Assembly (NCBI GenBank): GCA_030141605.1
Contig: JAQGDQ010000006.1
Location: 248,001-312,000 of the forward strand
Direction: 5' to 3'
From: Tubiluchus corallicola
Taxonomy: Eukaryota; Priapulida; Priapulimorpha; Priapulimorphida; Tubiluchidae
Length of the DNA: 64,000 bases
Shown: positions 1 to 13,700 of the stretch, piece after piece
Layout of the letters: the number at the start of each line of letters is the position of its first letter
How positions within the stretch are numbered: position 1 is the first letter of the stretch
Program-made: the position numbers and the translations under genes
The notes under the pieces: model-generated
Databases searched by the model: none
What the model saw: the letters and a program-made list of their open reading frames with translations, nothing else
Told to the model about the DNA's origin: nothing

Positions 1-1750
1 AATCACTTCCTCTATGGACTGGCCTATACTGTTATTTGTAGCTTCTACTGTCTTAGATAAAATAAAGGACATTTGCTGTGCAAGTTAGTGTAAATAGTTT
101 CTCTAAACAGCAAATGTTGTAGACCCTGATTTAAACGTGTGCATTTCCATTCTACAGGGTAGTAGAATATTGCCTACCTATTAATATTTCATTTTGTGTA
201 TGTGTATTTTTCTCAATTTACGTTATAATACTGTAAAGTGATGAAACTAGTCACGTAATCAAGCAATCATTTTGTAAAATTTTTGTCGCATTAATACTGA
301 CATTCTAGATGGAGATTTCTTGTCTTTTTTTGTAAAATTATGGAAGTGGGATAACGAGCATGCACTGAGTAATGCTTCACCTCAGTTACTGTATCTACTG
401 AAACTGAATGCTCCCAAATAAGCTAGCAGTCAAATATTAATAACTAATTCAATCGATGTTTTAGTTATTGCTTGATAAACTAGCGATTATTATTGCTGCT
501 ATAGCTGTTTAATTTTGTTTGTTATTGTTTGCAAAAATTATCATAATTATATACAGTATTTCAAGATGGGTTCACTAGAATGTTTTCTGTATTGTGTGAA
601 AGACTTGCAGAATGGAAATGTTTTAGAGGTCTTAATAGCCCAAGGTTAAGGCGGTGCCTTACAATCAAGTGAAAAGTTTGTTTGAGATCGCTTGTTAAAC
701 TAAGAAGTATGTTTGAGATTACTTGTGAAACTGCAGTCATGCGCTCATATTGCTGGCACCCTGCTTTAGTGACTTGACTATATACTCCGGTGGCGAATCA
801 GTAGCATCATATCTTTTTCCTGGTTTTCACTAGAATGATAGAATCTCGTTATAGAAATTCAACTCGGACATTGAACTAACATCTTAGCTTTAATTCAATG
901 TTCTTAACTTAGTCAAATTGGCCATTAACCGTATCACTTGAATGTAAATGCATTGGGACGAAACTCATTTGCTTACTAGTTTTAAAAATCAGGAAATAGT
1001 TGAAATTACAAAAGTAAAAGTAAGACAATAACTTCCTCAGTTGATCTCATGCAAGGTTCGAATTCAATCTCAGTTCTGTCTACATATGTCTATCTACTAG
1101 TTGTTTTGCCCTCACAGTTATTATCATTATATTATATACTTGGACACCATTTGTATTGATCAAGCTGAAAGGTAATCTGATCATTAAAAACAAATTTAGA
1201 CACCAGTTAATCATCGATTATTTCTGTTTCAAAGAGATTGCTATTCCGTTCAAAATTCATAAAGAGCGAAAAGCCTGTTACAGATTGTATTGGAATTGTT
1301 TTGATAATATCAGTATTCAGCGGGAAGCAATAGCAATGTAAACAGAGAAGGGCTGTAACATAAACAACTTTGAATTTTGTCACATGCATAGTGCTTGAAT
1401 AAATCCTGACAACATCAGAAATTGCAGACATTTTTATTTGGTAGGCTTATATGTATTACCTAAAAGATGGTGTGTTCTGATTATTTTCTTTTATCTGATG
1501 TACTTTTTTGGTGTCTTTGGCTTCAGCACATTATTAGTAACTGTGAAGCATTTGATCTGAAAATTAAAGATTCCAAGAAATGCTCCTAAAGACTTTGCAC
1601 TTAAAACACTTGTGACTTTAAAGTAAGCAGTTATAGCTCCGGTGTTGGTTTAATAAATGAATTATCACACAATCATTTTTGTTAAGTTTTGTAGTTTTCA
1701 GTAGTCACTGAGCACATTTAAAGAAATGGGTTTTTCTTCATCTGTTTCAG
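1..1750 (+). other. Intron of the MYO1D-like gene (5' side)
   Basis: This stretch precedes the first recognisable myosin exon, whose acceptor is at 1749-1750. I searched it for the missing motor N-terminus and found no open segment with myosin similarity, so the first coding exon or exons are probably left of the window. The sequence is AT-rich with no other feature I can support. Confidence 0.6.
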
Positions 1751-4700
1751 ATTTAGCAAAGGAAAAATTTATTCATACATTGGTGAAGTCTTGGTATCAG
1801 TTAATCCATATAGGAATATAGACATTTATGGAGATGCAGTCGTTCAAAGTTATAAGGGCAGGGAGATATTTGAACGACCTCCACATGTCTATGCAATTGC
1901 TGATGCAGCTTACAAGTCGATGAAAAGGCGATTCCAAGACACATGCATTGTGATATCAGGTGACACATCTTTCAAATGAATTTCTTTTGCTGTTTTGAAG
2001 TTTATCCTGGGTTGCTAAAGATCAAAATTATTTACAATTCAAAAACTGCATGTCTGTAAGCAATTGTACAACCAAACTTAAATTAAGAAAAAAGTCTTCT
2101 TTGGTTCAGAACCTCTTTGTGTGTGTGCGTGTGCGCGTGCGTGTGTGCACGTGTGTGTGTGTGTTATCTATGAGCGAGCATTCCTAGTAATTTTAATTTC
2201 TGATCATTTAAGTGCAGAATGTTTTATTTCTTAGGTGAAAGTGGGTCTGGTAAGACCGAAGCTTCCAAAATCATCATGAGATATCTAGCAGCTGTAACGA
2301 ATGTTGGACAGCGTCAAGAAATAGAGAGGTACTAAAATCTCTGAGAAAATACAACACAATTTACTTCTAAGCAATGTAACCTGGTAATCTTGCCTCTAAG
2401 TAACTGTTGTTACATTTGAAAATGTGCTTTTGCAGGTGTGACTTTTAAAATAAATACTAGATAAAAATTCTGCTGTCAGTGATGCATATGATGCATCCAC
2501 TATATTAATGTTTCTTTCACCAACTAAATACTGTCTGTTTATGTTAATATTTAGAATTTATTAAGCTGTGTTCCAAAACGAAAAATCGCTTGTGTATAAA
2601 CAGCTTGGCAGTGCTTCGTGTGGTATTCTAATGCACTTTATCGCCCTTGCAGAATATCTTCCAGTTCTGTATAGGAAATTTTATCTAACTATTTTCATAA
2701 AAATTTTAGCATTTTTTCATAGCAGAAAAACTTTAATATATTATGCACCATTATTATTTGCACTAAAAGCTTTGGTAACCCAGGGTCGATGTCACATGCT
2801 ATACAAAGATATTTTTGTAGTGGGCAGCTGTAATCGCAAATGTGTAAGCTTTTTGTTTCTTGCTTATGTGACCAAGCTGACTTGTGGTCAGGACTGTTGA
2901 TCTAGTTTGTTGATCCCCCAATTCCATCTTAATTAGAAAAAATAATGGTATCCATATGGACCAAGGCATGGCACTCACTATGTGCAAAATATAGGACTAT
3001 AGGTTACATACATATGTGAAACGATAAATTAAGCAAATAAGCATACTATCTTCTTGTTTGACTTGGTTTTTATTTGCTTTGTAGTTTTAATGATGACTAC
3101 CAGGTGCAATACTTAAATTGCTTGTTCTCTGTTTCAATATTTTTGTCATGAATTTGATTAGTTAATTTTTTTGCACTTTCATCATTTATTTGGTCAAATG
3201 ATATATATGTATGGTGTGTATTGCATATGTTAATTTTTATTATATCTTAATTTTGCATGTTTTAGGGTGAAAGACATTTTGCTAAAGTCAAATGCAATTC
3301 TGGAGGCATTTGGCAATGCAAAAACTAACAGAAATGACAATTCCAGTCGATTTGGCAAGTACATGGATATAAATTTCGATTTCAAGGGTGATCCTATAGG
3401 TGGTCATATCTATAACTATCTCCTGGAAAAATCGAGAGTTGTCACTCAACAGAAAGGAGAACGCAATTTTCATTCTTTTTATCAAGTATGTTTTAACGAA
3501 TTTGAATCACTATTTTACTTGTTGTTGTGCATTGCATTAAAATGTTGGTGTGATTTAGCTAAATCTGAGTGATAGAGTTAATGCCAGATAATTATTATTA
3601 GCTTTAGCATCAAAGAGTAACTAGTGTACTTGCAGGTTGAATAATATGCATCATTTTTTTTAAAGTCGTGCTATACTTGCTTGTTCTAATCAGGAGCTTG
3701 CTATTTTTTTTCATAGTACTGGTTCGTATTTAAATAAGTTCTACTTCATTTAACTCTGACTGCAACAAGTTTGCACAAATCATAGATAACTTACTAACCT
3801 ACCTTTAGATAAATTTACTTTTTACTCTCGTAAGTCACTGAAACTTGTACTATGCCAAACACCTATATGTGTGCTTGCAAACCAAAACCGTCCATAAGTC
3901 GGCATAGTTAAAACTACGTCATGTTGCTTCAAAGTAGAATGCAACAAAAATTTGGTCAAATGTCATCTATTTGTTTTTTATAAAAATAAACACTAAATAT
4001 ATTGGGCTTTTATATTCTAGCATCAAATTATCAAGAAAACTTTCAAAAAATACTAAAAATCTAATTTTATAACCCCTTACCCACTTTTCTGGCTAGAAAC
4101 TAGTACTACAATTGTGAAAAACTTGTATATTCAAACTTCGACAGTAGTTCATGGAAGCAATCATTTTGCTTCAGGTTTTTTCTTTTGCCAAGCTCAGATC
4201 TTTGTTTGGAAGAGCCATTTACAGGATTTAAATTTTTATGTAACTTTGATTCATTCCTGCAAAGTCCATAGCAGCCACCAGTTTATACGGTTGTTAAGTG
4301 TTTTTTTACAAGCGCGACAAAAACAATGGCATACTTTAAGAGCGATTTTCTCAAGGTTGTGTTCTTCAGCATGCAGCGTGCACCTCAACTTCAACATGGA
4401 ATATCTCAGCTTAGAAATAACATAGAGCGATGAGTTTGCTATCGAAATCATCCTCATGAACTGGAGATTCAGGATATGTGAATAACTAGAAAAGCTTAAC
4501 TGCCGACTTATGGACGATTTTGCTATGCAAGCACCCCTATGAAATAGTCACATTGAAAAAATAACATGCAGCATGTGTGAAGTAACATGTGACATACCAG
4601 TAATATATTTCTGATCTGACCTTGGAAAACCTGATGCAGTCTGTGAAAATTAACAAAGACATCAAATAAATTTGATTTATCCATAACTTATTTTCATAGT

Positions 4701-7700
4701 CAGTCTATCTTGTAATGTGTTATTTTTGGTAGAGGGACTGGACCCAGAAGTCTACATTTCTGGATGTTGTTGCTGTTGTTGTTGTTGTTGTTGGGAGAGA
4801 TGACCTTCTGAAAAAAGGCTAAGCTTATGGGAATTTGCAATGGATTATTATCATGAAACTTTACAGAAATATACTAGAATGAATTCAACATTGATTGATG
4901 GAGCCGATTTCTTATCCTCCATTTTCAATTCAGGGTCGCGGCAAAAACACTATTTTAGAAAAAAGCGTAAGCTTTTCCATTTCGCAATAGATCACCGCGA
5001 AACTTTATTAGAATATACTAGAATGCATACCACATTGAATAATAAAGTCAAATTTTCGATTTGCCATTTTGAATTCCAGATGGTGACGATAACATCATTT
5101 TCGAAAAAAGGCTACTAAAGTTCTGCCAAATCGCAATGAATCATCATGAATGTACTAGAACGACTTCTGCATCGACTACAGAGTCAGATTTTCCAATTGT
5201 CAATTTGAATTCAAGATATTTCGATTTATGAAATTTAAGTTAAAAAAAATAACGTCATTTTTGAAAAAAGTTGAGGATATAATAATTAACAATGGATTGT
5301 CGTGAAACTTTACCAGAATGCATTATAACGAGCTCTGCATCGACTGATGTAGTCAGATTTTCCATTTATCATTTTTAATTCATGGTGGCAGGGAAACATA
5401 ATTTTCGACAAAAGGCTAAGGCTCCACCAGTTTGCAATGGATCATCAACAAAATGACCATCAAATAAATGAAATTTATAGAAATATACTAGAACAAATTC
5501 TGCATCGATTAATGGAGTCGGATTTTTGATCTGCCATCTTAAATTTTAAATGGCAGCAATAACATCATTCTAGAGAAGCCTAAAGCTTGACCAATTTCCG
5601 ACAGATAATGAAATTCTGCAGGAATATACAAGAACAAATTCTGCGTTGCTCACAAAGTCGCATTTTCAATTTGCCGTCTAAGATTCTAATCCACGATCTT
5701 GAGTTCACCTAGTTCCTCAATCAAAAGTTCACGTCGAATTTGTTTCGAAAAATTGCTGCCATTTTAAGTTGTTTACGTGATTTTTTTTAATATGTTTTTA
5801 GCTTTTGTATGGTGCTCAGGATCCAGACTTGGAAAAGTTTCGATTGATAAGAGATACTAATGAGTATTTCTACATCAACCAAGGTGATTCACAAAAGGTA
5901 TTATTTTGATGTTTTTTCTCCATGTGGAGTATACATGATATTAACATTTTTAATTGTATAAACTGGGTGTAAAAATAAAAGAAACCTACTACAATTTGTT
6001 TTTATTCACAAGTATGGAATTATATACGTTAACAGTCATGTAGTCTAGTAAAGACTAAATATTATTGGTATCAATTATTTTCCATAAATATTGCGTCTAA
6101 GACTAAAATGCAAGTTTTTAGGTTCCATGACTTTCGAAGTCTAGTTACCACATGCCATCGTGCAATGTTTGTCGTCCATTCACAATTTGAGTTTAAGCCA
6201 CTTATACCTGTACAACTGTTAGCCTTGAGATGTTTGGTGTGCGCTAACTTTGGGCCAAGATTATGGCCAGGATCAAAGGTCATCCTGAGGGCTTATCCAC
6301 AGCAGAGGTAAACAGGTAGAAGCCTCGACAGCTACACAGCTGTGGTGGGCATAGTTGGGAGGATTTGAGTCAGTTCAATGCGAGGAACTAGAGCCTCTTG
6401 TCATCTACTGACAACCCAATGTAGACTAATAGAACTTTTCCGCATCCTTTTGGGAGGAAGGATCAAGGGTGGTTGGTATATTAGGAGAACTAGAGTGACC
6501 TGTTACCTACTGACAATCCAGCATTGAAAAAATTATTTTAACCCAGGAGGGAGGGAGAGGGGATCCAGGATGGAGGGTATAGTAAAGAGTTTGAGTAGCT
6601 CAGCGCAAATGAATTTACAATGGCCTGTCACTTGTTGATATTCCAACATTTACAGAAAATATTTTACCCTCCTGCCGGGGGAGGGAGTATTCTAACATTT
6701 GCAGCTATAGTATTATGAAGGTAGGTTTTGTCTTGCAAAGTGTGTTGGGTGACAATTCCTGCAAAGACCCTTCGTCTTCCTGAGGTGGAGGGACGATCTA
6801 GGATAGTAGCTACAGTAGGAGAATATATAGTCAGCTTGTGGATGAGAAAGTTTTGTATAAAATTTGGAAAGCAGTTACAGTGACCTGTCACATATTCGCA
6901 ACTCTTTTGCGACAAAACTATTTTATCTACCCCCCCCCCCCCCGACCCCAGGGAGGGAGGATCCAGTGTTCAAACAATTGCAACTGTAGTGTTATAAAGG
7001 CAGGTTTTATCTCACAAAATATCAAGTATATGAGCTAGATAATCAGTGAGAACTTTCGGGCGATGACATTCAGTGACCCAGGGACAAAGGAAAAAGTTGC
7101 CAGATGTATCTAATAAATGCCAGCTGTATGAAACTTGCTGCGAGAAGAAATTTCGATGTGAAAACTGCTTGACTTTGTAAGATGCGGAGACACCGCTGGG
7201 AAATTAGTGCTGTTTGCATACCTTTATTGCCTGTAAGGTTTTATAAAAGAAATTTGGCCAAAGAGAATGGTTTAAATAAGAAATTTGATGCTTGATGCAA
7301 ACATTTTACAGTTTTGGCTACACATTCTGTATGATCATTCCTATAAAATATCATGATTCTTATTTGCAATAACAAAAGAAAACAACAAATTTTTAAATTT
7401 ATTTCAGTTTGATAGTTCTATATTCTGTATTGTAGAATATTGCCCTGAATATAAAATCTTGCCTGCCTCGAATATATAGTAGATGGCTGTAGTGGAACCG
7501 GCATCTGTATCATTATCACAGAAAGTCTTTCAGTTGTGACACAGAGGTGATGAAAAATCAAAATCAAAACGAAAAGTATTATGCAACCTAGGCCTGCCCT
7601 ACAAACAGATGTTCTTAAGATTTTGCAGCAGTCATTCCTGTTAGTGGCACCATAACTTTGTGTTAACATTTGCTTTTATTTCTAAACACCAGTTGTTTGA

Positions 7701-10700
7701 CAATAGGCTACATTAATAATTATGCTTTTGGAAGATTTTGCTCTTAGAAATGTGTATATTTACATATAATATTATGTTACTATTTTTATTTGCACCCTTG
7801 AGGCACTTTACCATCTGGACCAAATGTAAACAAAATTTGTGGCCCTGCTCCGTGAACTTATGGGAAAAAGCCATGTACAGTGGTCATTTCTAGTTATGAA
7901 AACTTTGATTCAGAAGTTAGAACCATGGTTTGAAAATCCATAATAAGTTGTAAGTTGTATTCTTACTGATCTTGTGAGAATTCACATGGACAAGAAAATG
8001 TTGTATTTAGTTATAGTTTTGTTTTTGCAAGCTATAAGTAAAATGTCAAGAATTGTATAACATTTATATTTATTGTATAATACTAAATTATGTGTCACTG
8101 AGCAGTCTAAAATGTGTTTTTCTCCATTTGCATTACAGGTGCCCACTATAAATGACCGTCAAGACTACAAAACTGTCATGGCAGCTATGAAGGCAATAGG
8201 CTTTGCATTCAACCATGCTGAAACTTTGTGGAAGATTGTTGCTGCCATTTTACATTTGGTAAGTATCAACAAACTTTTTGCATTATCCAGTCTATGTTTT
8301 TGGAAAGTTACTGGATAACTAGATATATTTTAATTGAAGATTACTTGAAAAATAGTTTTTATGAGTGTTGCAATGTTGAAATTTGTTGAGGTGTGCTGTA
8401 ATTTGTAAGACTCGGACAATTTTCATATATAAAGGCTTTGCATATTTAGTGTTAAAATTGTTTGAATATATATTTACCTTTTTATGTTCTCAGAAATATA
8501 CATAATAATACAAAGATACAATTAATAGCATAAAAACTATGATAGCGAAATCAGGCATTACAGACACTTTGAGCAATACCTCATCTAATCAAGTTACCAA
8601 ATTATTTTAAAAAGCTGAGAATGCATATTGTTAACACTGGACTAAATTTAAGTAGCCATCTTCCAATGGAATGTATATTTCAGGGCAATATAGAGTTTGC
8701 CCAAGAAGAAGACCACACCTTAGTGACTACCAAAGACAAGTTAAAGATTCTTTCCGAGTTGATGGGTGTTACAGAAAATGACCTGCAGGAGGCGCTGTGC
8801 TCTCGAGTAATTGCTGCACGTGGAGAAGTAGTGAATAAGGTGCACACTGTACCTGAGGCGCTGTATGGAAGAGACGCTTTTGCAAAGGTCTGTATATTAA
8901 ATAATTATCATTTGCAGTATGGTATATGTGTCAATGAAATTTACAGTTGGTACCAAACAGATACAAAATCAACCCAAACTACTACGAGACTGACTTACTC
9001 AAGTTAATGTGAGACAATTATTTAGATCAAATATGGCAAGTCGTATCATTATATGCTGCATCTTTTCTCCATTCTTAGGCTTTGTATGAGCGAATGTTTT
9101 CTTGGATAGTGAAGCGAATAAACCAGGCTATAGAAGTCAAACCAAATGGCTTTCGAAATTCGATGATTGGCAAGCACACAGTGATCGGTGTACTTGACAT
9201 TTACGGATTTGAAGTTTTTGATAATAATAGGTAAGCTAACCAAGTACTTAAAATAACATAAAGAAAGGTCAGACCTTAATAAAATCATGTTGTGTATTAC
9301 ACTGTGTTATTGTTCTGCAGAAATTGCATAATATTTGGTATAATGTATTTGTTTTTTAAGTTTGTTGGACAAGTGCTGCGGGTAACTAATTATTAAGTAC
9401 CTTGTTTAGGAATTGCTAAGATACAACTTTTAATACACGATTCTCAAAGAACATATAATAATGAATACAGAGTGAGCAGTTTGTTTATGATTGTGTAGTA
9501 TTTTTATTTTGTGTAGATTTGAAGTAGCAAGTGTTCCTTTTGTTTACACTGGTGTTTAGTATTTATATAATGGTAACATATCTGCTTTAATGATAACATT
9601 ATATTTACATGTTTTATCTTTCAGTTTCGAGCAATTCTGCATCAACTACTGCAATGAAAAACTTCAGCAATTATTCATTGAGCTGGTGTTGAAACAAGAA
9701 CAGGAAGAGTACACACGAGAGGGCATAGAATGGCAAAATGTATGTATACAATATTAATGTATTTTAATAATATTTCAAAAATGTTTGTTGTGTTGATTTG
9801 TGTTACTCCATTTTTAGTCATTTCATTTGCTGGAAAAACCTGAAGGTCCTCTAACTTTCCTGGTTTTTTGGGACTGAGTTTTTGTTATTCTTTTAGATGA
9901 AAGCTTTTTATACCTGATAAACTTTTATACCTGAGAATTTTTATTTTAATTTCATTCTTCTGCTTCAGCTTCCATTTATGGCTGAATAGTATCTCATGTT
10001 TTTGATATTTGCATCAGAATTGATGAATGACTATATTTGTTAGGTCGACTACTTCAATAACCAAATTATCTGTGATCTGGTTGAACAAGCACACAAGGGT
10101 ATAATTTCTATCTTAGATGAAGCCTGCTTAAACGTTGGTAAAGTTACAGACCAGGTAAGAAAATGACCAACTGTATCAGCAAATTGTTTAGTGTAAATTT
10201 TTGTTTTGGTACATAATGCAAAAATGACTGCTATTCAATACTTGAACAGAACGAACAAAATTTTAGACATTTACAATAGTACAGGAAAGAAACAATCTAA
10301 AATTTGGAAAAACAATGACAATACACGAAAACCAGCAGCAACATAAACTTGTGTAATAGTTTACTAAATTGGTTGTAATAATCATAATTAGAATATTTTT
10401 CTTACCTAGGCTATCAACTGAAAAACGCCCTGACTTTATCTGATCATACAGAAAATGTAGCTCCGCATTCCAAACCATATGCAGTTAGTCATAGATATCT
10501 TTGCATTTACGGTGGCATAATCAACAGCCAGTTTTTGCTGATACTGATACAATCAACAATCATGTCAGCTCATATGAAGTGCATGAGTTATAAAATTATG
10601 AAAGACGTTTTAAATTTCTTAGCTGCGAGTACCTTGCTGAGTGCGGTACATGTGAAAAAAGTAAAATATTCAAATACCGCAAATGGCAATTTATTAAAAT

Positions 10701-13700
10701 ATTTAACAACAGTTCACGAAAGTGTGGTAAGAAAAGCAGATTAAACTCAGTCGCATCATAGAAAAACTGATGCCACTGGGATTTGGAGGCTGTACAGCCA
10801 TTAAAAAATGCTAAACTAATCAAGTTATATGCCAAAGGTGATTTGCCTCTTCAGCTTACATAGTGTTTCCTCCATTTTCTCTGTTTCTCTTATAATTAAT
10901 TAGTATTAGTCTGTTACTTTGGGCAATTTGTATTTGCTGAATGCTTTGCTCATACATTGTCTTACTCTTGGACTACTTGTGTTTTATATTTACTGTATAT
11001 TTATATTTATTGTATATTGTAAAATGAAGGAACTAAAGGAGTTTATTAATAATTTTCTCTCTAGTTTTTTTATTTATTTAAGTCGATGAAAGTAGATGTT
11101 TTGAAAGTAGATATAGATCCATGTTAAGTAGATAAGCTCTGTGAATTTAATAATGTCTGCACTCAGTGCACTACTTTTCAACTTACACATTTAGTGGTGA
11201 GCTTTAGGGATGGTATTCTTACAGCAGGATAAAAAATGTAAGAATCTGCTTAATTGCTGTTTTAATTGCCCTGCTGCCCCAACAGGACACTGCTACAATT
11301 GTATGACATTTCAGAAATCATTTAATTATGACTTTCACTACATAAGCCTTGGCTTATAATTAGTTCGCATGATTCCAAAACATGTTAATAACTCTAACAT
11401 AAGTGTAAATTTTTAAGCTTTTGAGTTTTAAACCTGTATAGAATTCATTGGCTAAGTCACATATCATTTTAGATGTTCTTGGAAGCCATGGATCAAAAGC
11501 TTGCTAAACATGAGCATTATACGTCCAGACGGCTTCAAACTAGTGACAAGACGTTGCAGTTTGGAAAAGATTTTCGTATTAGACATTATGCCGGTGATGT
11601 CATATACATTGTTGACGGCTTCATAGACAAAAACAAAGATACACTCTTTCAAGATTTCAAGCGATTGTTATTTAACAGGTACCTCTGTCAATTTGTTAAG
11701 TTTGTACAGAAGTAAGATTATATTTTGATCAAGTCATGACAGATGTTGAAAATTCGTACCAAAGGTAAAACTGTGTTGATAATAGAACGTACATGTAATA
11801 TTGTTTTACCTCCATCTTTTCGTCTTTGTTTAGTTTTGCAGTTTGAAAATGTGTTAAATAAGAATGTTTTCTTTTGTATAATAATAATGATGTTTCATGT
11901 TTAGTGAGCATGAGCTTCTGCAGATGATGTGGCCAGAAGGTGGGAAGCACATTGCAGAAGTCACAAAGCGTCCAACTACAGCAGGGACAATGTTCAAAAA
12001 TTCCATGATAGCCTTGGTAGACCTTTTATCAAAGAAGGCATGTTTTCATTTATTAATTTCTAATGTTAGCTCTAACAGCTAATCAAAGACAGTTCAAATT
12101 CTGATTACATTTTCTGACTTACATTTTGCAGGAGCCGTACTATGTGCGGTGCATTAAACCAAATGAACTGAAATCACCGGTGGTTTTCAACTATGAAAGG
12201 GTGCTACATCAAGTTAACTACTTGGGTCTGCTTGAGAATGTTAGAGTTAGAAGAGCTGGTTTTGCATATCGAATGGCCTATACGCGATTCTTGGCAAGGT
12301 ATTTTATTTGGATTTCCAGGTCTATTGATATTATCAATAGAAGATGTTAAATGTGCAGTAAGAATGCTTCAATGAATTTTTTGAAGCACGATTTTACTAA
12401 TGTACTGTTCAGTGATTTAACAAAATAATTCATTTCAAATTTGAGCTCTGTTGAATAATTCTCTTAAAACATCTTCAATGTAGCTTTTCGGAATTGCTGT
12501 AATAATTGTTTTAAAATATATGCTATATTTTTACAGCTTCCATTAATGATGCAATGTCTAAACTGACAGTGCAACAATAATTGTTGTATATATTAAGTAT
12601 GAATGTTCGAATAAATGATGATAATTATAACTCAGTACAGCAAGCGACAGGAGTTAGAGTAATAATACTTAATAAATTAGTTATTGATTCACATTTCAGG
12701 TACAAAATGATTTCACAGTATACCTGGCCAAACTATCGTGGTCTTGACAGGGAAGGTGTGAAAACTCTGATTGATCAGTATGAGTTTGCTAATGATGTGA
12801 AATATGGGAAGACAAAGATTTTTATCAAATCACCACAAACCATTTTCTTCTTTGAAGAAGAAAGAGCTAAATATATTCCAGGAGTTGTCATCTTTCTGCA
12901 GAAGGTTTGTACTGGTTTTGGCTGACGATAAATTAAGCTGTCTGCAAGATTTCTTGTAATTTTTCTTTGTATTATTATTTGTTAATGCTTTGTTAATCAC
13001 ACACTACATTATGTATCATAATTCACTACAGTATATGATTAAAGGCAAAGTGCTGTTTAGTAAATTAAGATGCATTATACATTAGTTAAGTTATAAAAAA
13101 TGTTACATCTTGTACTAATAATTGTGCTAAATAATTACAGTTGTACTTTGTTTAGATATGGAGAGGAACTTTGGAACGGAAGAGATATAAGCAGAAGGTT
13201 GCTTTGTTGAAGATCATGGGCTGTTACAAGCGATATAAGCTGCGATGTTTCATGAAGGACCTCATCCAAAGATTCCAGTGAGTAAAATTTGTTTTGTAAC
13301 TCTTTGAAAAAAGAACAGTTTAGTATTTTATCATTGAAATTGATAAAGCTTGTTATTTGTCTGTTTGTTTTCTAGGAACGTGAGAAGCATGCCAGGATAT
13401 GGAAAAGATGTGCATTGGCCTGAGCCTCCAAAAGTTTTAGAAGTGTTTGTTCACGATCTGAAACGTGTGCACAATCGGTATGTTTTTTGATGTTACAACT
13501 ATTTTGTAGTATAAAAAATATATCAGAAATATTCTGAATGCAGTCATTTTACTGCAATGTATATGTCTGCTTATTTTTCTCAGATGGCGTGGTTATATGA
13601 TGATAAAAGACATTCCAAGAGAAACATGGCCAGAGGTCGAGAAGAAATGTTGTGCTTGGGATGCGTTGGCTGGACGTCGTGCAGAATGGGGCATTCGATT

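Noticed and set aside
1050-1070. GGTTCGAATTC, a tRNA B-box-like motif
   Set aside because: No A box at the right distance and no cloverleaf can be drawn, so neither a tRNA gene nor a SINE is supported.
4114-4425. 103-residue open frame in the MITE-like element
   Set aside because: No transposase motif, no splice context; most likely chance within a repetitive element.
10535-10835. Open frames on both strands with a faint BED-finger-like LLKYL...H pattern
   Set aside because: The paired cysteines are not in the right frame or spacing, so a BED/hAT remnant cannot be supported.
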